Below are positions 1-17,032 of a stretch of 64,000 bases of DNA, piece by piece (position 1 is the stretch's first letter; every line of letters begins with the position of its first letter). This DNA comes from Lentinula raphanica (Eukaryota > Basidiomycota > Agaricomycetes > Agaricales > Omphalotaceae). The stretch lies in NCBI GenBank assembly GCA_027919835.1, contig JANVFP010000014.1:62001-126000 (forward strand). Reading direction: 5' to 3'. The notes beneath the pieces were generated by a model that was given only the letters and a program-made list of their open reading frames with translations, made no database searches and was not told the origin of the DNA. A program made the translations under genes and the position numbers.

Positions 1-515
1 GGATAACCAACCACCAGCAGATGATCCAGATAATATCACCCGAGAAGGATCTGCACGACCTTGAGTCGCCTTGCGGAAATCTTCGGTGTGCAAGAAATTG
101 ACTGCATCCGCGCAATCAGAGAGAATGATTGGAAGGCGGAATTGAGGTGCAAGTCGATAGTCCGCAGAGACAAGGGTCACCCTGTGATTTGTGGGGGCGC
201 GTAGGTGGTGAGGAGAAACACCTCCACCATGAGATGAAAAACGACGTTACTACAATACAGCGAATACTCCGAGGGTTCAGGGAGGTCCATACCTTTCCTC
301 GTACCCTACACGTTGGCACGTTCCAGTCAGGGCCTGAGAATGAATGCGTGTGCTGATACTATACTGACCTGAAGCAAACCTCCACCATGCCACCAAAAAA
401 GAATTGGAGCCGGATTCTCTTGAGAGGAGGAAGGAGACAGATAGACATCCATGTATATGTCGATACCGTCTGCATGCTTGTACAGAATTTCGATAGGTTC
501 AGACAAAGTAGCCAT
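1..515 (-). CDS. alpha/beta-hydrolase fold protein, 5' part only
   Basis: The gene begins with ATG at 515 and runs off the left edge. The first exon (369-515) encodes 49 residues ending in FWWHGGGLLQ, which contains the HGGG oxyanion-hole motif of the hormone-sensitive-lipase/arylacetamide-deacetylase type of alpha/beta hydrolase; it is followed by a GTCAGT donor. Further exons toward position 1 contain VSADYRLAPQF, the usual strand after the oxyanion loop, and VILSGSSAGGWL, which carries the GxSxG nucleophile elbow with the catalytic Ser. The Asp and His of the triad lie outside the window. Splice sites between 130 and 368 could not be fixed, so only the outer span is given. The substrate is unknown; a small-molecule esterase or lipase-like enzyme is the likely class. 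Confidence 0.75.
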
Positions 516-1584
516 GAAGGTTGAGGGGAAGCGAACGAGGGATTTCCACGCATATGGACGTTCAAAGGGAGGAAACCAGTCAGCAGGCCGGAATTTTTGT
601 TCCTCGCGAGAATTAGAAATATCTCTCGCATACCTATGGTTACACGCAAGGGCTTATCTCTGAAATATTATGAGGCATCCCATGTTTCGAGAAGTAAACT
701 TGGCAATTGATGTTGGAGGAATGATTCGTGGTTCAATTAGTAGATGTGGAGAACGGATTATGTTTAAATAAGGAGTAGCGCGAGGTTCGACATAGTGTTA
801 CAAGACTGAGATACATCGAGGATACATCTCACGATTCACAGGCTCGTTACATGAAAAAACGAGTGTCGTTCCAAATTTGCTGAGAGCATAGATTATAAAG
901 ATAGAGGTCATATGGTTTAGGGAAAAATACAAGCCTTGTCCGAAAAGTAAAGGATTCAGGCAACCAGATCTAAAAGAAACCGATAAGGTGGACAACGAAC
1001 GTAGGAAGTTGGTGGTATTTTAAACGTGAAGAGGAGACGAAGAAAACTTTTGGTTTGTTGTGCACGACGAGAGATGAGATGGCAGCGAGAGTGGGTGAAC
1101 AAGACTGATAGAGACAAATTATGCAACAAAACAGAAAAGCAACGACACAGAAGATGCAATAACTAGAGAAAATGTGTACGGTGTCAACTAAAGAGCGGGT
1201 TGAAGGGAAATGACACGGAGGTGAAAAATAGATATGTATACAGGATGAAGACAGAAACGTTCACTAAGGCTGGACCACAGGCAATATTCGACGAAGATCC
1301 ATTTGGTGGATGAACGTGAAGATAGGAGTCTTCACCCGTGCAGAGGCCCAAGATTCGCAAGCTTATAAAAGTGATACAACAGTTTCGCTCTCAATGAGCA
1401 ACCATCCCCACGCAAGACAAGCGATCTAGCAAGCATTCACTTTATCGTGTATTACGGCAAAAGAGATCCTTCGCTGACATACCTTATAAAAACTTTTCAT
1501 CCTGTCTCCATTGCCAATTCGTACCATCCGATAAATCCAATATGCCCCATCTACAGCCACCAGAAGTCATTCCATTGAGCGCTA
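516..1584. other. intergenic region without a supported gene
   Basis: This stretch lies between the start of the hydrolase gene and the 3' end of the Spg1 gene, both on the minus strand. It should hold the hydrolase promoter and the Spg1 3' UTR. Only short random open frames are present and none shows family motifs or credible splice partners. Confidence 0.6.
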
Positions 1585-2478
1585 CTAGACATCCACGTAG
1601 ATCAGCACTGGTTCTCCGACGCCTTCGATCTCAGGAATGACACATTTGAGGTCGAAGGCTTTGGCAAGCACAATCTTGAATATTTTCTGAACATTTATCG
1701 ATGCGGATGTTGAACAAAAGATCAACGAGGCGTGCATGGCTCGTGCAAATCGTTTGGCCTAATTTATTCGTCAGACACGGGGTGGAACGAAGGGCATTGA
1801 TCAACACACCTGTTTGGTAATTTCCTCCTGCTCATCTCGAGGAAAAGTAGCAAATTGGTCGAACTTTGTGCCTATTAGAAATGGTATCGCAGTCTGAAGT
1901 GGTGTAAGATTATTGCTCAGGTTATGAAGCAGATGTTTCACCTTGTTGAACCCCCGAGCTTGTCGATACCATTCCTTGACGGAATTGAGCGTTGATTTTC
2001 GTGAAAGATCAAACATAAAGAGAATGGCCACTGCATCATTACAGACTAGAGGAAGCATATTAACGAATTCTCTCTGTCCTCCTAGATCCCAGATTGAGAA
2101 CGTGATTGTCGTCCGCCGCACCGAGATGGTCTTCTCCATGAAGTTGACGCCTGGTAGAGGCATGAGCGACGAGTGCATTCGAAGGTGAAGGAGATGCATC
2201 AAAAGCTCACCCAGCGTCTGAATATAATCCTCATCGAAACTGCCTTCCACATATTTGACCATGAGACTTGTCTTCCCAATCTGCGAGTCTCCGACCATGC
2301 CAACCTTAATAACGACGCTGGACATAAGTTGAGTACAGCGTCAAACGCATAAAGGTGTACGAAAGGATGGTCACCTGTTCTTCTCGTCGTTATTTTCCAG
2401 ATGTGGATGTAGGTTTTGGTTGTTACCGCTTCCTGAAGCTGCGGGCGTTGATATTGACGATGAGGCTGAGTGTGACAT
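1585..2478 (-). CDS. spg1: Spg1/Tem1-type septum-promoting GTPase
   Basis: Exons joined by hand: 2375-2478, 2211-2317, 1942-2150, 1810-1893 and 1585-1758 (678 nt, 225 aa, all phases consistent). The product is a Ras-superfamily GTPase of the septation-initiation/mitotic-exit pathway, acting at the spindle pole body to trigger cytokinesis. Visible GTPase motifs are G1 [11 protein letters not shown]3 WDLGGQREF (Gly-Gly-Gln, typical of Spg1/Tem1), the signature YIQTLGVNFMEK, and G4 FLIGTKFD in place of the usual NKxD. The C-terminal exon gives [20 protein letters not shown] (G5 region) and ends [14 protein letters not shown] preferred the ATG at 2478 because it adds a Ser/Asn-rich 34-residue leader that splices in phase. 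An internal ATG at 2325 would give a shorter protein but lies partly in the predicted first intron. Confidence 0.93.
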
Positions 2479-2974
2479 GATGTTCGATAATCAATAGTAG
2501 TCAAAAACAGTGGGGTATATCCAGAGCGACTAATGCCAAAACTGACGACGAAGTAGTGAGGAGATGTCGAGCTGTACGATGACAGATAAGAGGGAAATTG
2601 AAGAAAGAGGAATGAATGGATGAACGACACGTCCCAAGATTCGCAACGAAGTGAAGGGTTTATCGCTCCCTACACCTTGAAGGGTGTCGAGGTATGAATA
2701 AACGATGCCGTCGCAACGCGAGCTGCAAAAGGCGACTGTTTTCAAATCAATTTCTTCACACGCAGGCCACCTGTTTTTCATCAATTCATTCGCACGGAGA
2801 GTTTCCCAGGCTTCCGTTATTCTGCGGCGTACATCGCCTACTTACTTATCGATATCTCCCATTGCCCAAAACATACATACTGATCATACAACACATATTG
2901 ATTTGAACGACGCTAATGTTACACTGTAAAAAGATACAACGTGGACTGATTTTACCAAGAAATATTTGTACATT
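2479..2974. other. spacer between Spg1 and catalase
   Basis: About 0.5 kb between the start of the Spg1 gene and the stop codon of the catalase gene, both on the minus strand. It must hold the Spg1 promoter and the catalase 3' UTR. No convincing coding frame is seen. Confidence 0.55.
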
Positions 2975-5056
2975 CTACAACTTCAGATTCGGAGCAATGC
3001 CGATGTTAGCCCGGAACTTGACTGACTCACTGGCAGGTTTGACTGCCAATGGCTTAACAGTGGGTGCACCAATAGCTTTAGCAATACGATCGGATAAACC
3101 TTGGTCAACGGCGGCCCATACGGACACTGAAACATACATTTGAGCAAAGGTAGTGAGATTCTAAAACTTTCGAACTCACATTGTCTTGCTCGAACTTCTG
3201 GGCTCTTAACATTTCCAAAGTGCGCCGCAACATTGTAAACATACGCCTCACGCTGCTGATCGTTCCAAACCTTCAACCACATCGCCCGAGGTTGTTCAAA
3301 GTCAACTGTTTCCAGCAAGTGAGTGACTGGTTAATCGATTTTAAATACTGTGAAGTTACTCACTCTCGTTTATAACGCTCAGGTCTCTGAAAGCAGCACC
3401 GATGAAGTTTTCATGTTTCAACTCGCGCTCAAAGTCGCGAGCACTGCCTTCGAGAGTGCCTTTGTGGCCTTTGTAAGAAAGAGGCTGGATAGAGCTCTGG
3501 TAGTTGGGACGGGAGCCTTGAGAAACGAATGTAGCCGGACCATCTCGTTGGAAGTTGGCAACTGGTACAACAGGGGCATTTACTGGAAGCTGCTGATAGT
3601 TTGCACCCAGACGATGTCTAGGGAAAGATGAGAATTAGATATCTCTATCGATATGATCCGGGCCTACCTGTGGGTATCCGGGTATGAGAACAGGCGCGAT
3701 TGAAGAACAGGATCAGCAGATGCCTCGATGTATGGCACAAGGTGAGAAGGCGAGAAAGCAGCCTAAGTTATTCGCGGATAGTTTAGCGAACGATGGAAGT
3801 CTTGATATCCAGATACAAACCTGTTCAATCTCGGCGAAGTAGTTTTGAGGATTCTCATCTAAGACGAATTTTCCGACCGGACGCAGAGGGAATTCGCCAT
3901 GAGGCCAGACCTTCGTCAAATCCAAGATATTGTATCGGAATTTTTCCGCCTGCTCAGGAGTCATGGTTTGCTAGAAAGCGATAAGTAAAGTATCAGAGCA
4001 TCAAATCATTCCGTACTTACAACGTAGACAGTCCAGCTGGGGAAGTTTCCGCTTTCTATGGCTTCAAACATAGTCTGAGTGCCGTAGTCAGGGTTCGAAC
4101 CTGCAAGTTCGCCCGCTTGGTCATTATTGAGAGTCTGCGATGCGAAGATTAGAAAATCGTGCAAATGATATACGTCAAAGGCATGCGGTGTATACCTTGA
4201 AACCACCATCAGCTCTGACATGGAGTTGGGTGTAAACGAAGGATCCATCGGCCTTGAACCACTTGAACGTGTGACCAGAATATCCATGCATGTTGTGGAA
4301 CCCATCAGGAGTTCCACGGTCAGAAAACAGAATCATCACTTGGTGTATAGATTCGGGGTTCTGACTGAGATAGTCCTGAAAACGAGGGGAGTTATGAGTT
4401 CATGAGAGAGATTGTTACGAAAGCGCATTAGACTTACCCAGAACATGTCGGCATCTTTCAAATGCGTCTGAGGATCTCTCTTCTGGGTGTGTATGAAATG
4501 CGGGAACTTGGCGGGATCTCTGATGAAGAAGACGGGAGTGTTGTTCATAACCCAGTCCCAGTTGCCTTCTTCAGTCCTCAGCTTGACGGCGAATCCACGA
4601 GGATCACGAGCTGTGTCCGCAGAACCGGACTCCCCTCCAACCGTCGAGAATCTGGCGGTGGTTCTGACCCTTTTCCCAACCGACTTGAGCAAAGGATTAT
4701 CCGTAAGGTCGCTCATGTCATGAGTAACCTCGAAATACCCATGTGCGCCTGCGCCTTTGGCGTGGACCTAATTCATGTTGAGAGATCTCTCAAGGATAGA
4801 GTGCGCTGAGGTCGATACTTACAACCCGTTCTGGAATACGCTCACGGTCGAAATGAGCGAGAAGATCGATATGGTGAAAGTCTAAATGAAGGGATCAGTC
4901 TCAGCACCATAGTTTCAGCGGAGCCTACTAACCTTGAATGAGAAGCGGGCCGTTGAGGCCAAGTCTTTGAGCTGCGTAAGGCTCCGAGACGGGGGCCCCA
5001 TTGGAAGTGGTGTATGTCGCACCGTCCTTAGATTCGAAAACTTGCTTGGATGGCAT
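2975..5056 (-). CDS. catalase, small-subunit (clade 3-like) heme enzyme
   Basis: Starts at ATG 5056 ([13 protein letters not shown]) and ends at the TAG at 2975-2977 after GIAPNLKL, with many short introns; about 500 aa, the usual size of small-subunit catalases. It decomposes hydrogen peroxide. The distal heme His lies in [20 protein letters not shown], the essential Asn in [11 protein letters not shown], and the proximal heme-ligand Tyr in [14 protein letters not shown]. The N-terminal arm contains [19 protein letters not shown]. There is no flavodoxin-like C-terminal domain and no signal peptide; whether it is peroxisomal or cytosolic cannot be decided, since the C-terminus NLKL is not a classical SKL. 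The last intron lies near 3137-3178. A long intergenic region upstream (5.06-6.79 kb) may hold stress-responsive control, but I could not identify specific sites. Confidence 0.95.
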
Positions 5057-6788
5057 GATCAGAGTGAGATGATCGTTAGGAAGGGAGAAGTGGATGAGGG
5101 AACCTTTTTATACTTTCTTTTCTTGTCCTAGATCTATGACAACATTGGCTTAGAGCGGCAGTGGAAGGAACGCATGTGATGTGGGGTAGGTGCTTAATAA
5201 CTCAGCTCCCATTGGCTGCGCACCGACGCGGTCGATCCAAAAAAACTAGGTCCGTATTTCCTAATCATCCAGCAATGAGCTTCTGAAGGGAGAAAATCAT
5301 CATCTGATGCTTGCACTGAATTTGCTATCAGGTCATCTGAAGGTTAACGATCTGGTCTAGTTTTTGGCAATTCACTTCAGCTGATGCTGTGAATCGGACG
5401 AGGTCGGGTATCCTAGACCTGCTTGAAGATTTCTTGGATCCCTATGTGCCGGTAAGAGTGTGTCCCCACGGTTTCTGGAGAATATCGGAGGTTTCCGTAC
5501 TCGTGCTGAGGACGTGATCGCACGCAGGTATCAAGTCTCGAAAACTCAAGGCCTCGAGGGTTTTTCCTGGAAGCTGAGAACGTATTTTGAGGGCGTATAG
5601 GTGGATATAAAAGAAGAAATGACACATTCGAGTGTTGATGCCCTCTCCAGTGTCCCCAGTTGGATAGATAGTTGATGTTATGTAGTAGATACTAGAGGCG
5701 AACGAGGAAGTGATTTTCAGTCTATTTTGTAGCGGGACGACAGTTGCTCCGACTCGAATTGGCGGCAGAACAGGACTTTCATAGTATCACCTGAACGATC
5801 TCGACTTATACAACTTGAAAAGTAGGCTCTATTAACAACCCTGGTCCTCGATACACCTGAAAGAGTATGCCTGCCATGGCTGTTACTCTACATTTACAAC
5901 ACAATCATATGTATGGCACGCACCTGTTATTGTGTATTCGAAGTGAGGATACTCATTGAATCCCAGCCAGTGCAAGGCATCCACTTCGCGCGATTTCGAC
6001 GTCGGAGTTACTGACAGTGACAATCATAATGTCAAGCTGATGTCAAGTCAGTCAAAGTTTTTGACGCCCGAGCACGCTGTGGGAATGTTAATGATCATGA
6101 GCGCCTAATTCAAAGTCTACCCTCTCTCTACGACCGTCGACATGATCATTCAAATCCAGGACTAATAACCGTCCGATTTTCAGCCATAACGCTTCAAACG
6201 AGGTCAACGCCGTGCTTTCTGGCGCTCACTGCCCCATGATGCACATACAAATGTCATACTATGATCGCTCTGAGTTCAAAGTCCTCCACGTTTCCTACCT
6301 CTTCATATATGGGTTAATCTGCATGATGCGATAAGACGTGGCTCTATCATGCGGCATGCCTCCGACATTCACGAAGAATCTTGGATAAGCTATGCAATCT
6401 CAATGCCAGGTCTGATCGGACGTTGCAGAATGCAAAGTCAGTCTATGGCCCCACCTGGCCTTATGGTTTACCGAAATTGGGTCCGGAATGGTGAAAACTT
6501 TCACTGTGGTAGGTTAACGTTCTCTTTTCTTCTTATTCGCTGCTACTGTACATGTTTCATTCGATGCCCTTACGAAGTTGTCTTTGAAGCTCGAATTTCC
6601 TCAGTGCAGACGAAAGACACGGTATACTCTGGGCATCTGAATGACGGCAAAAGCTGTAGAACCTCGAGGCTTGCTTTTACACTTCAGGTACTTGTATGAC
6701 TCAAGATTTCTCATCGAGGCGCTAGCCTTTGGTAGTATTCTTATATCAACTGACTCTTGATCACCAAGTCAATCCATTGCCCTTCCAA
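5057..6788. other. long intergenic region, no supported gene
   Basis: This region separates the catalase start (minus strand) from the BCS1-like gene (plus strand), so it carries two divergent promoters. Open frames at 5413-5627 and 6349-6699 have no recognisable motifs and no convincing splice partners, and are probably chance. Confidence 0.5.
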
Positions 6789-9079
6789 ATGACCTCCTAC
6801 GTGCATCACCTACTGACCACGATGGCCTCGAATGCGACCAGTGTCACAGAGCCTAATGTCGCTCCTACATCGACGCCTATCTCATCTGCAGACACAGTGC
6901 CACTGAACATTTCCAGCATAATTACCTTTCTGTTCTCCCTCTCAGCTCTGAGGGATTGGTTAAAGCTGATCTTGATTGGAGGTTTCTTTGAGACCTGCAG
7001 ACAGATCGTTTTTGGGCTCTACTACAAGATGGTTTCTGCTTTCTGGGTTAATGCGTACTTTGACGGACACGACGCTTGTTATGGTAAGTTCTCTAACGCT
7101 TTACCCAACGCCACAAAACTATACTCACCTCGATCTGGTAGATTGGCTGATGGTGTGGCTTTCAAAGCAGCCTTCTTGGAGTAAGTTCTACAGGAGATGA
7201 TTGTCGTTAGTTTCTGAACATTCGAAACATACAGAAAGGTCGCGCGACGTTCAGATCAGTACACAGACATATGGAGCCAAAAGTAGTGCAATCACATTGG
7301 ACGGGGAGGAGAACCATAGCAGCTCGTTGAAATCGTTCCGCAAACTCTCTTACCTCCCTTCGTTGTCCGTTACATACAGTCTTTGGTACAAAGGCTGCTA
7401 TATGACTATCACCCGAACTCAAGAACAAGTTCAGAACGGCTGGTTTGGTGAGAAAGAACAAACACTGAATATCAGGTTTGAGCCCTTTTCCATTCCTATC
7501 AGTATATTCGAAATAGTAATGATATCATCTAGCATCCTAACACGGAATCGGGATATTCTCGTACACCTCTTACAAGAAGCAAGAACGGAATATATCGCTG
7601 CTCAAGAGCATCATATGTGTATATTTGCTCACATGGACGGGTTTGTGATAATCATGCTATCAATCTTCACGGAGGAACCACTAACATCTTCTACCTAGTT
7701 GGAATAACGGCTGGACACATGTAGCCTCTAGGTCTAAGCGCAGCCTTAACTCCATCATCTTGGACCCTGGAATCAAGGAGATGCTGGTCGAAGACGCTCG
7801 TGGCTTTCTGGAAAGCAAGGCTTGGTATGCCGAACGTGGTATCCCCTTCCGTCGCGGTTATCTCCTAGTAAGCCCATCTAGCACATTCTCCAGTAACTTC
7901 CAGTTGAGAATAATGTCTGTATAGTGGGGTGCCCCAGGCTCTGGGAAATCATCTTTGATTCATGCGCTTGCTGGAGAGCTTGGCCTCGATATCTATGTGG
8001 TATCACTAGGGAAAGCAGGTCTGGACGATAGCTCATTGAATAGCCTGATCAACCAATTACCGGAGAGATGCATAGCACTCATGGAAGATATCGATGCTGC
8101 ATTCACCACTGAACTCACACGCGATAATGAAGCCGCGAATGACTCTAAAAATCCCCAGAATCCCGGTGGAAGTGCACCTTCACTAGCTAGCACTCAAACG
8201 AATAACCGGGTAACGTTAAGTGGGCTGCTGAACACGCTAGACGGTAAGCACCTGTTCATATTCCATATTGGATTTCGACTCAGACATTGGTATCGAAACC
8301 ATAGGTGTTTCTGCCCAAGAAGGTAAGAATCAGTACTAGCTTGGGCGACTTTCGCAAGCTACTATAACATAGCTGACTGGCATGCCCATCAACTAGGACG
8401 TATCTTATTTGCTACAACGAACAAATTTTCCTCCCTTGATCCAGCTTTGCGTAGACCCGGCCGCATGGACGTCCACATAGAGTTTAAGCTTGCTAGCAAG
8501 TACCAGGCAAGAGAATTGTTCTACCGATTCTTTCATCCTGGAGATGTCGTGACAGGGATTGATGACGACGAAAGTGATTCGGACGAGTCTGATGGAAGCT
8601 CCGACTCGGGTTACTCCTCTCGTGATAAACCTGAAAAGGTTCAACTCATAGAGATAGAGACTCCAACCGTTCACGACAAAGACAAACTCACGAATGGAAA
8701 ACTCAGGTCGTTGGCGAATGAGTTTGCGGACGCAATCCCTGAACACGAGTTTTCTATGGCAGCTTTGCAAGGGTATTTGATGATGCACAAAACCGCACCC
8801 CTGCAAGCAATAGAGCAGGTTGGTATATGGTCGCAAAAAGAAAAGGAGGACCGCGCAGCCAAGGACCAGCCTACACAACACGAACCTCGGAAAGAGGATG
8901 TCAAACTGCCGGAAGAGACGGAGAAGGAGAAGTTGGAGAAGGAGATCACACAGAGAGTTGAGAAAGAAGTACGAGAACGCTTAGAACGAGAGAGATTTGA
9001 GAAGGAACTCATGGAAAGAATAGAGAAAGAGATGACAGCAAAGATGGAAGAATTATTCAATGGGCAGCATATATGTTAA
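6789..9079 (+). CDS. BCS1-like mitochondrial AAA ATPase
   Basis: ATG at 6789 (MTSYVHHLLTT) and stop at 9077-9079, with several short introns. The N-terminal part has a hydrophobic segment (IITFLFSLSALRDW followed by LKLILIGGFFE) and a BCS1_N-type domain. The AAA domain shows Walker A WGAPGSGKSSL (about 7924-7960), Walker B IALMEDIDAAF (about 8070-8105), GLLNTLDG, and the sensor/arginine-finger region FATTNKFSSLDPALRRPGRM (about 8407-8470). Bcs1 translocates the Rieske iron-sulfur protein into complex III in the inner mitochondrial membrane. Agaricomycetes have many BCS1 paralogues, so this may be a diverged family member rather than the orthologue. Unusual are an acidic Asp/Ser stretch after the AAA core and a strongly charged Glu/Lys/Arg coiled-coil tail of about 70 residues. 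The gene is convergent with tfb5, with only 33 bp between stop codons. Confidence 0.88.
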
Positions 9080-9112
9080 CGGTTATTCCAAGCTATATGT
9101 ATTCTTTTCCAG

Positions 9113-9431
9113 CTAAAGCAGGAGTAATGAGAGCACTGCACAAGTTACGATGTTGCACAACTGTACCTCGGTTTCGAGCTGTCGTCTGACACGAAATTCT
9201 TCATCTGCTTTGATAACTAGATGGTTGTCATCTAAGTCTTCAATGATGAAACTTTGTTGTTCGTTCATTGTAAGCAAGATCTGCTTCACTGCAGCATCGC
9301 TGAAAGTCATCCATGGGTTAGAGTCCACTGCGCATATTGTCCAACACCGACCATGTAAAAAGGACCCCTGCAAACCGAATTAGCTGTCACCGCACTGGAA
9401 TTCAATTACCTTCACCTTTGATAGCCCTCAT
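9113..9431 (-). CDS. tfb5: TFIIH subunit Tfb5 (TTDA/GTF2H5 homologue), 72 aa
   Basis: Three exons reconstructed by phase: 9416-9431 (16 nt), 9352-9367 (16 nt) and 9113-9299, giving 72 codons plus stop, exactly the family length. The protein begins MRAIKGVLFTCDAAVKQIL, matching the N-terminus of yeast Tfb5/human TTDA (RAIKGVLI.CD...K), and continues with FIIEDLDDNHLVI, the best conserved family segment. Tfb5 is a small structural subunit of the TFIIH core that stabilises p52/Tfb2 and is needed for nucleotide-excision repair and transcription initiation. The second donor (ATG|GTCGGT) is weak but the only one that restores the conserved sequence. The start is divergent from the ribose-5-phosphate isomerase gene 356 bp away, so the two share a promoter region. 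Confidence 0.85.
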
Positions 9432-9787
9432 CTCTCGGCCGCGCTCGACTGTAGCTCAATACCCGAAAAAAACTTTCTCAGAAGAGTGGCAGTAACCGGT
9501 CAAGCTTTCAAGATCAGTCAGCGTGATGTTTGCCAGTGCCTGTCGACGTTTCAAATACGGCCAATTCCCTTCCCGTTGTCACTACAAATCCAGAGCTCAA
9601 ATCGACGATATCCGTCGCGCAAATTTGAGTACGAAAAGTGCTGGTATCAAGATGCCGCTCCCAGCGCAGGTGAAAAGAGTTGAGATGAAGTGAGCTTGAG
9701 CTTTGTTTGTTTTGGATACCCGGAAATCTGATCTGAGTCTTCCCATCGGTTATTCATTCTCCGTCCACGATTTAACTCTTCACTGCC

Positions 9788-11253
9788 ATGGAAAACGACG
9801 ACAAACGAACCCCTACCCTTCGTGAAATCAACAATATGTTGAACGAACGACTACATATGATCACTAGCGCAGTACCAATACCTCCTATGGCTCCACCTAC
9901 GACCGGCGCCCAAGGGCCTACTCCACATCCTAGTCTGTAATCGACATACTACACTCTTCTATGCTTTCTTATACTCCTTCATGGATTGTTTAGGTTCAAC
10001 TAAGCTGAAACCACTCAAATCACCAATACCACCAGGCGAACTCTCCGTCATTGAAAAATCCAAGCAGCTAGCAGCCTGGACTGCGGTAGACGAACATGTA
10101 CTTCCTGAATATAGGGTGAGTCCCTCATTTTCCACATATTCTCCTAGTCTTATGCATCGTCAAGGTCATCGGAATTGGATCAGGTTGGTATCGTGCATTC
10201 GAAATCCACGACCTTCCAGTTAATACTCCTAAGGCTCGACTGTGCCTTACGTTGTTGAACGTATTGTTAGTCAAGGGGCAGAAGCCAATAGAGATCGAGT
10301 TTTTATACCAACTGGTACGCTGATATGGCGCCTGGCTTTTCGGAGGATACTGACTGATAGCTTCCAGGTTTCCAATCCAAGGAATTAATCGTCTCCTCAG
10401 GCCTTAGTTTAGGGGACGTTGATCAGTATCCGACCATTGATGTGACTTTAGATGGCGCAGACGAGTCAGTCTTAGCTATTTTCAAACATCATGTTCCCTG
10501 CTCACTTTCTCATCAGAGTCGATACTCAACTAAACTGCATAAAAGGGGGAGGTGCCTGCCATCTCAGAGAGAAAGTGCTGGCCGAAGCTGCCACAACGCG
10601 AGTCCACTTGTGCAACTATCAAAACCGATTCTGAACCCGCCTAATGATCGTGCAGATTCATCCTGGTTGCTGACTATCGCAAGAATGTTGAATATCTGGG
10701 CACGAACGTACGTTCGAGTCTGACGAAAGCACCTTGTCTCACGCATACTGTTCAGTTCAAAGCAGGAGTACCTATCGAAGTGGTACCCTTTGCATATGCA
10801 AAGGTATTACAGAACTTACATCAAGTTTTGAAATCCCCCAACGCCACATTACGAATGGCCGTAGCAAAAGGTCAGTTGGAATATCTCGTCAATAACACTT
10901 ATGTCTACAATATCCCTCAGCTGGCCCGGTTGTAACTGATAATGGAAATTTTGTCATCGATGCACCCTTCGACATCGAGAGAATGAAAGAGCCTTACACA
11001 GTAATTTCAATTTCTCTTTCCTTACATCAAGCTTTAACAGACCAGTAGATCATGGCTCAAATCAAGATGCTCACTGGCGTCGTCGAAGTCGGGTTGTTCT
11101 GCCACATGGCTCGAGCTGCATACTTCGGTAATCAGGTCGGTTGTTGTACACCAGCACAGATACTATATCCGTTGACCTCTGTATTAGGATGGCAGTGTCA
11201 CTGTGAAGTGGAACGACGGGAAAATCCAAGAAATTCAAGCTACGCAATCCTAA
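9788..11253 (+). CDS. rki1: ribose-5-phosphate isomerase A
   Basis: Interconverts ribose-5-phosphate and ribulose-5-phosphate in the pentose-phosphate pathway. Spliced exons give the RpiA signature: VIGIGSGSTVPYV (phosphate loop, joined across the intron after about 10180), [27 protein letters not shown] (catalytic Asp region), [19 protein letters not shown] (catalytic Lys/Glu) and [10 protein letters not shown]; the end is [16 protein letters not shown] with TAA at 11251-11253. The 5' end is ambiguous. An ATG at 9788 in good context (CTGCCATGG) can be joined in phase by an intron at 9933-9993, giving a Pro/Thr-rich leader of about 48 residues. Alternatively translation starts at 9981 (MDCLGSTKL). 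Another donor 5 nt downstream would make the 9788 frame a separate 52-residue peptide. Confidence 0.93.
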
Positions 11254-11686
11254 CGGTTTACGGGAGCATCTTCAGTAGAATTAGAATGTACAATATGTAT
11301 AGAGCCGTCTTGTATACAAGGATGACCCTCATCCAACGTTCGTTGTTGTTGTCATTGTTGGTCGCATGTAGATGGTCGTAAAAGAAGAAACTCTTGCCAA
11401 GGTTAGAGGAGTCATCAGTACTAACATAGTACATAGCCTAGTTTGGTGGTCATCCAAGTTACACCCCCGCGTACGAGACCACTCGGCCGTGGATGTCAGT
11501 TCCGAGCATTGCCCAGTAGAGCTCAAAGCTGTTGCGTTGCTTGGGTTGAAACGTTGAAGCCTGAAGGGAGTAAAACGAGGTGAGATTGTTCCCACGTAAC
11601 TCAATCATGAATTTCTTCGAGTCACTTATAAAAATCTCTTTACCTTGGTTTAATTCCGGTCCACTACACCTCCTACGCTGTACAAG
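11254..11686. other. spacer between rki1 and the AROM gene
   Basis: Contains the rki1 3' UTR and the AROM promoter. The run just before 11687 is pyrimidine-rich and the AROM start sits in AAGATGG. No gene is supported. Confidence 0.6.
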
Positions 11687-16754
<5,068 letters not shown>

Positions 16755-17032
16755 AAGATTTTACGATGTCCTATATGTTTTATCTGTTATGCTTTATATA
16801 TTTAAGTAGCTGCCTTTCAAAACTATAAATTAGAACGAGTCTGAAGGCTTCGAACGCGACCCGAACGCGAGACCAGTATACAAAACGCGAACTTGTCGGT
16901 GACGCCATAACTCTCACGCTCGTTCAGCGCGGGCCTCCGAAATTTTTCTTCCGACTTCAACTCGCAGACTCCAGAGTACCACATACTCTGCCTTCAAAAG
17001 CTCGAGAGGACTTGAGAAATTCCTCATTCAAC

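Noticed and set aside
4078..4115. GGGTTCGAACC resembling a tRNA T-arm
   Set aside because: It lies within the catalase coding sequence and no acceptor stem, D-arm or anticodon arm can be built around it.
6349..6699. 116-residue plus-strand frame upstream of the BCS1-like gene
   Set aside because: No motif, no splice partner and unbiased composition; more likely promoter or leader sequence.
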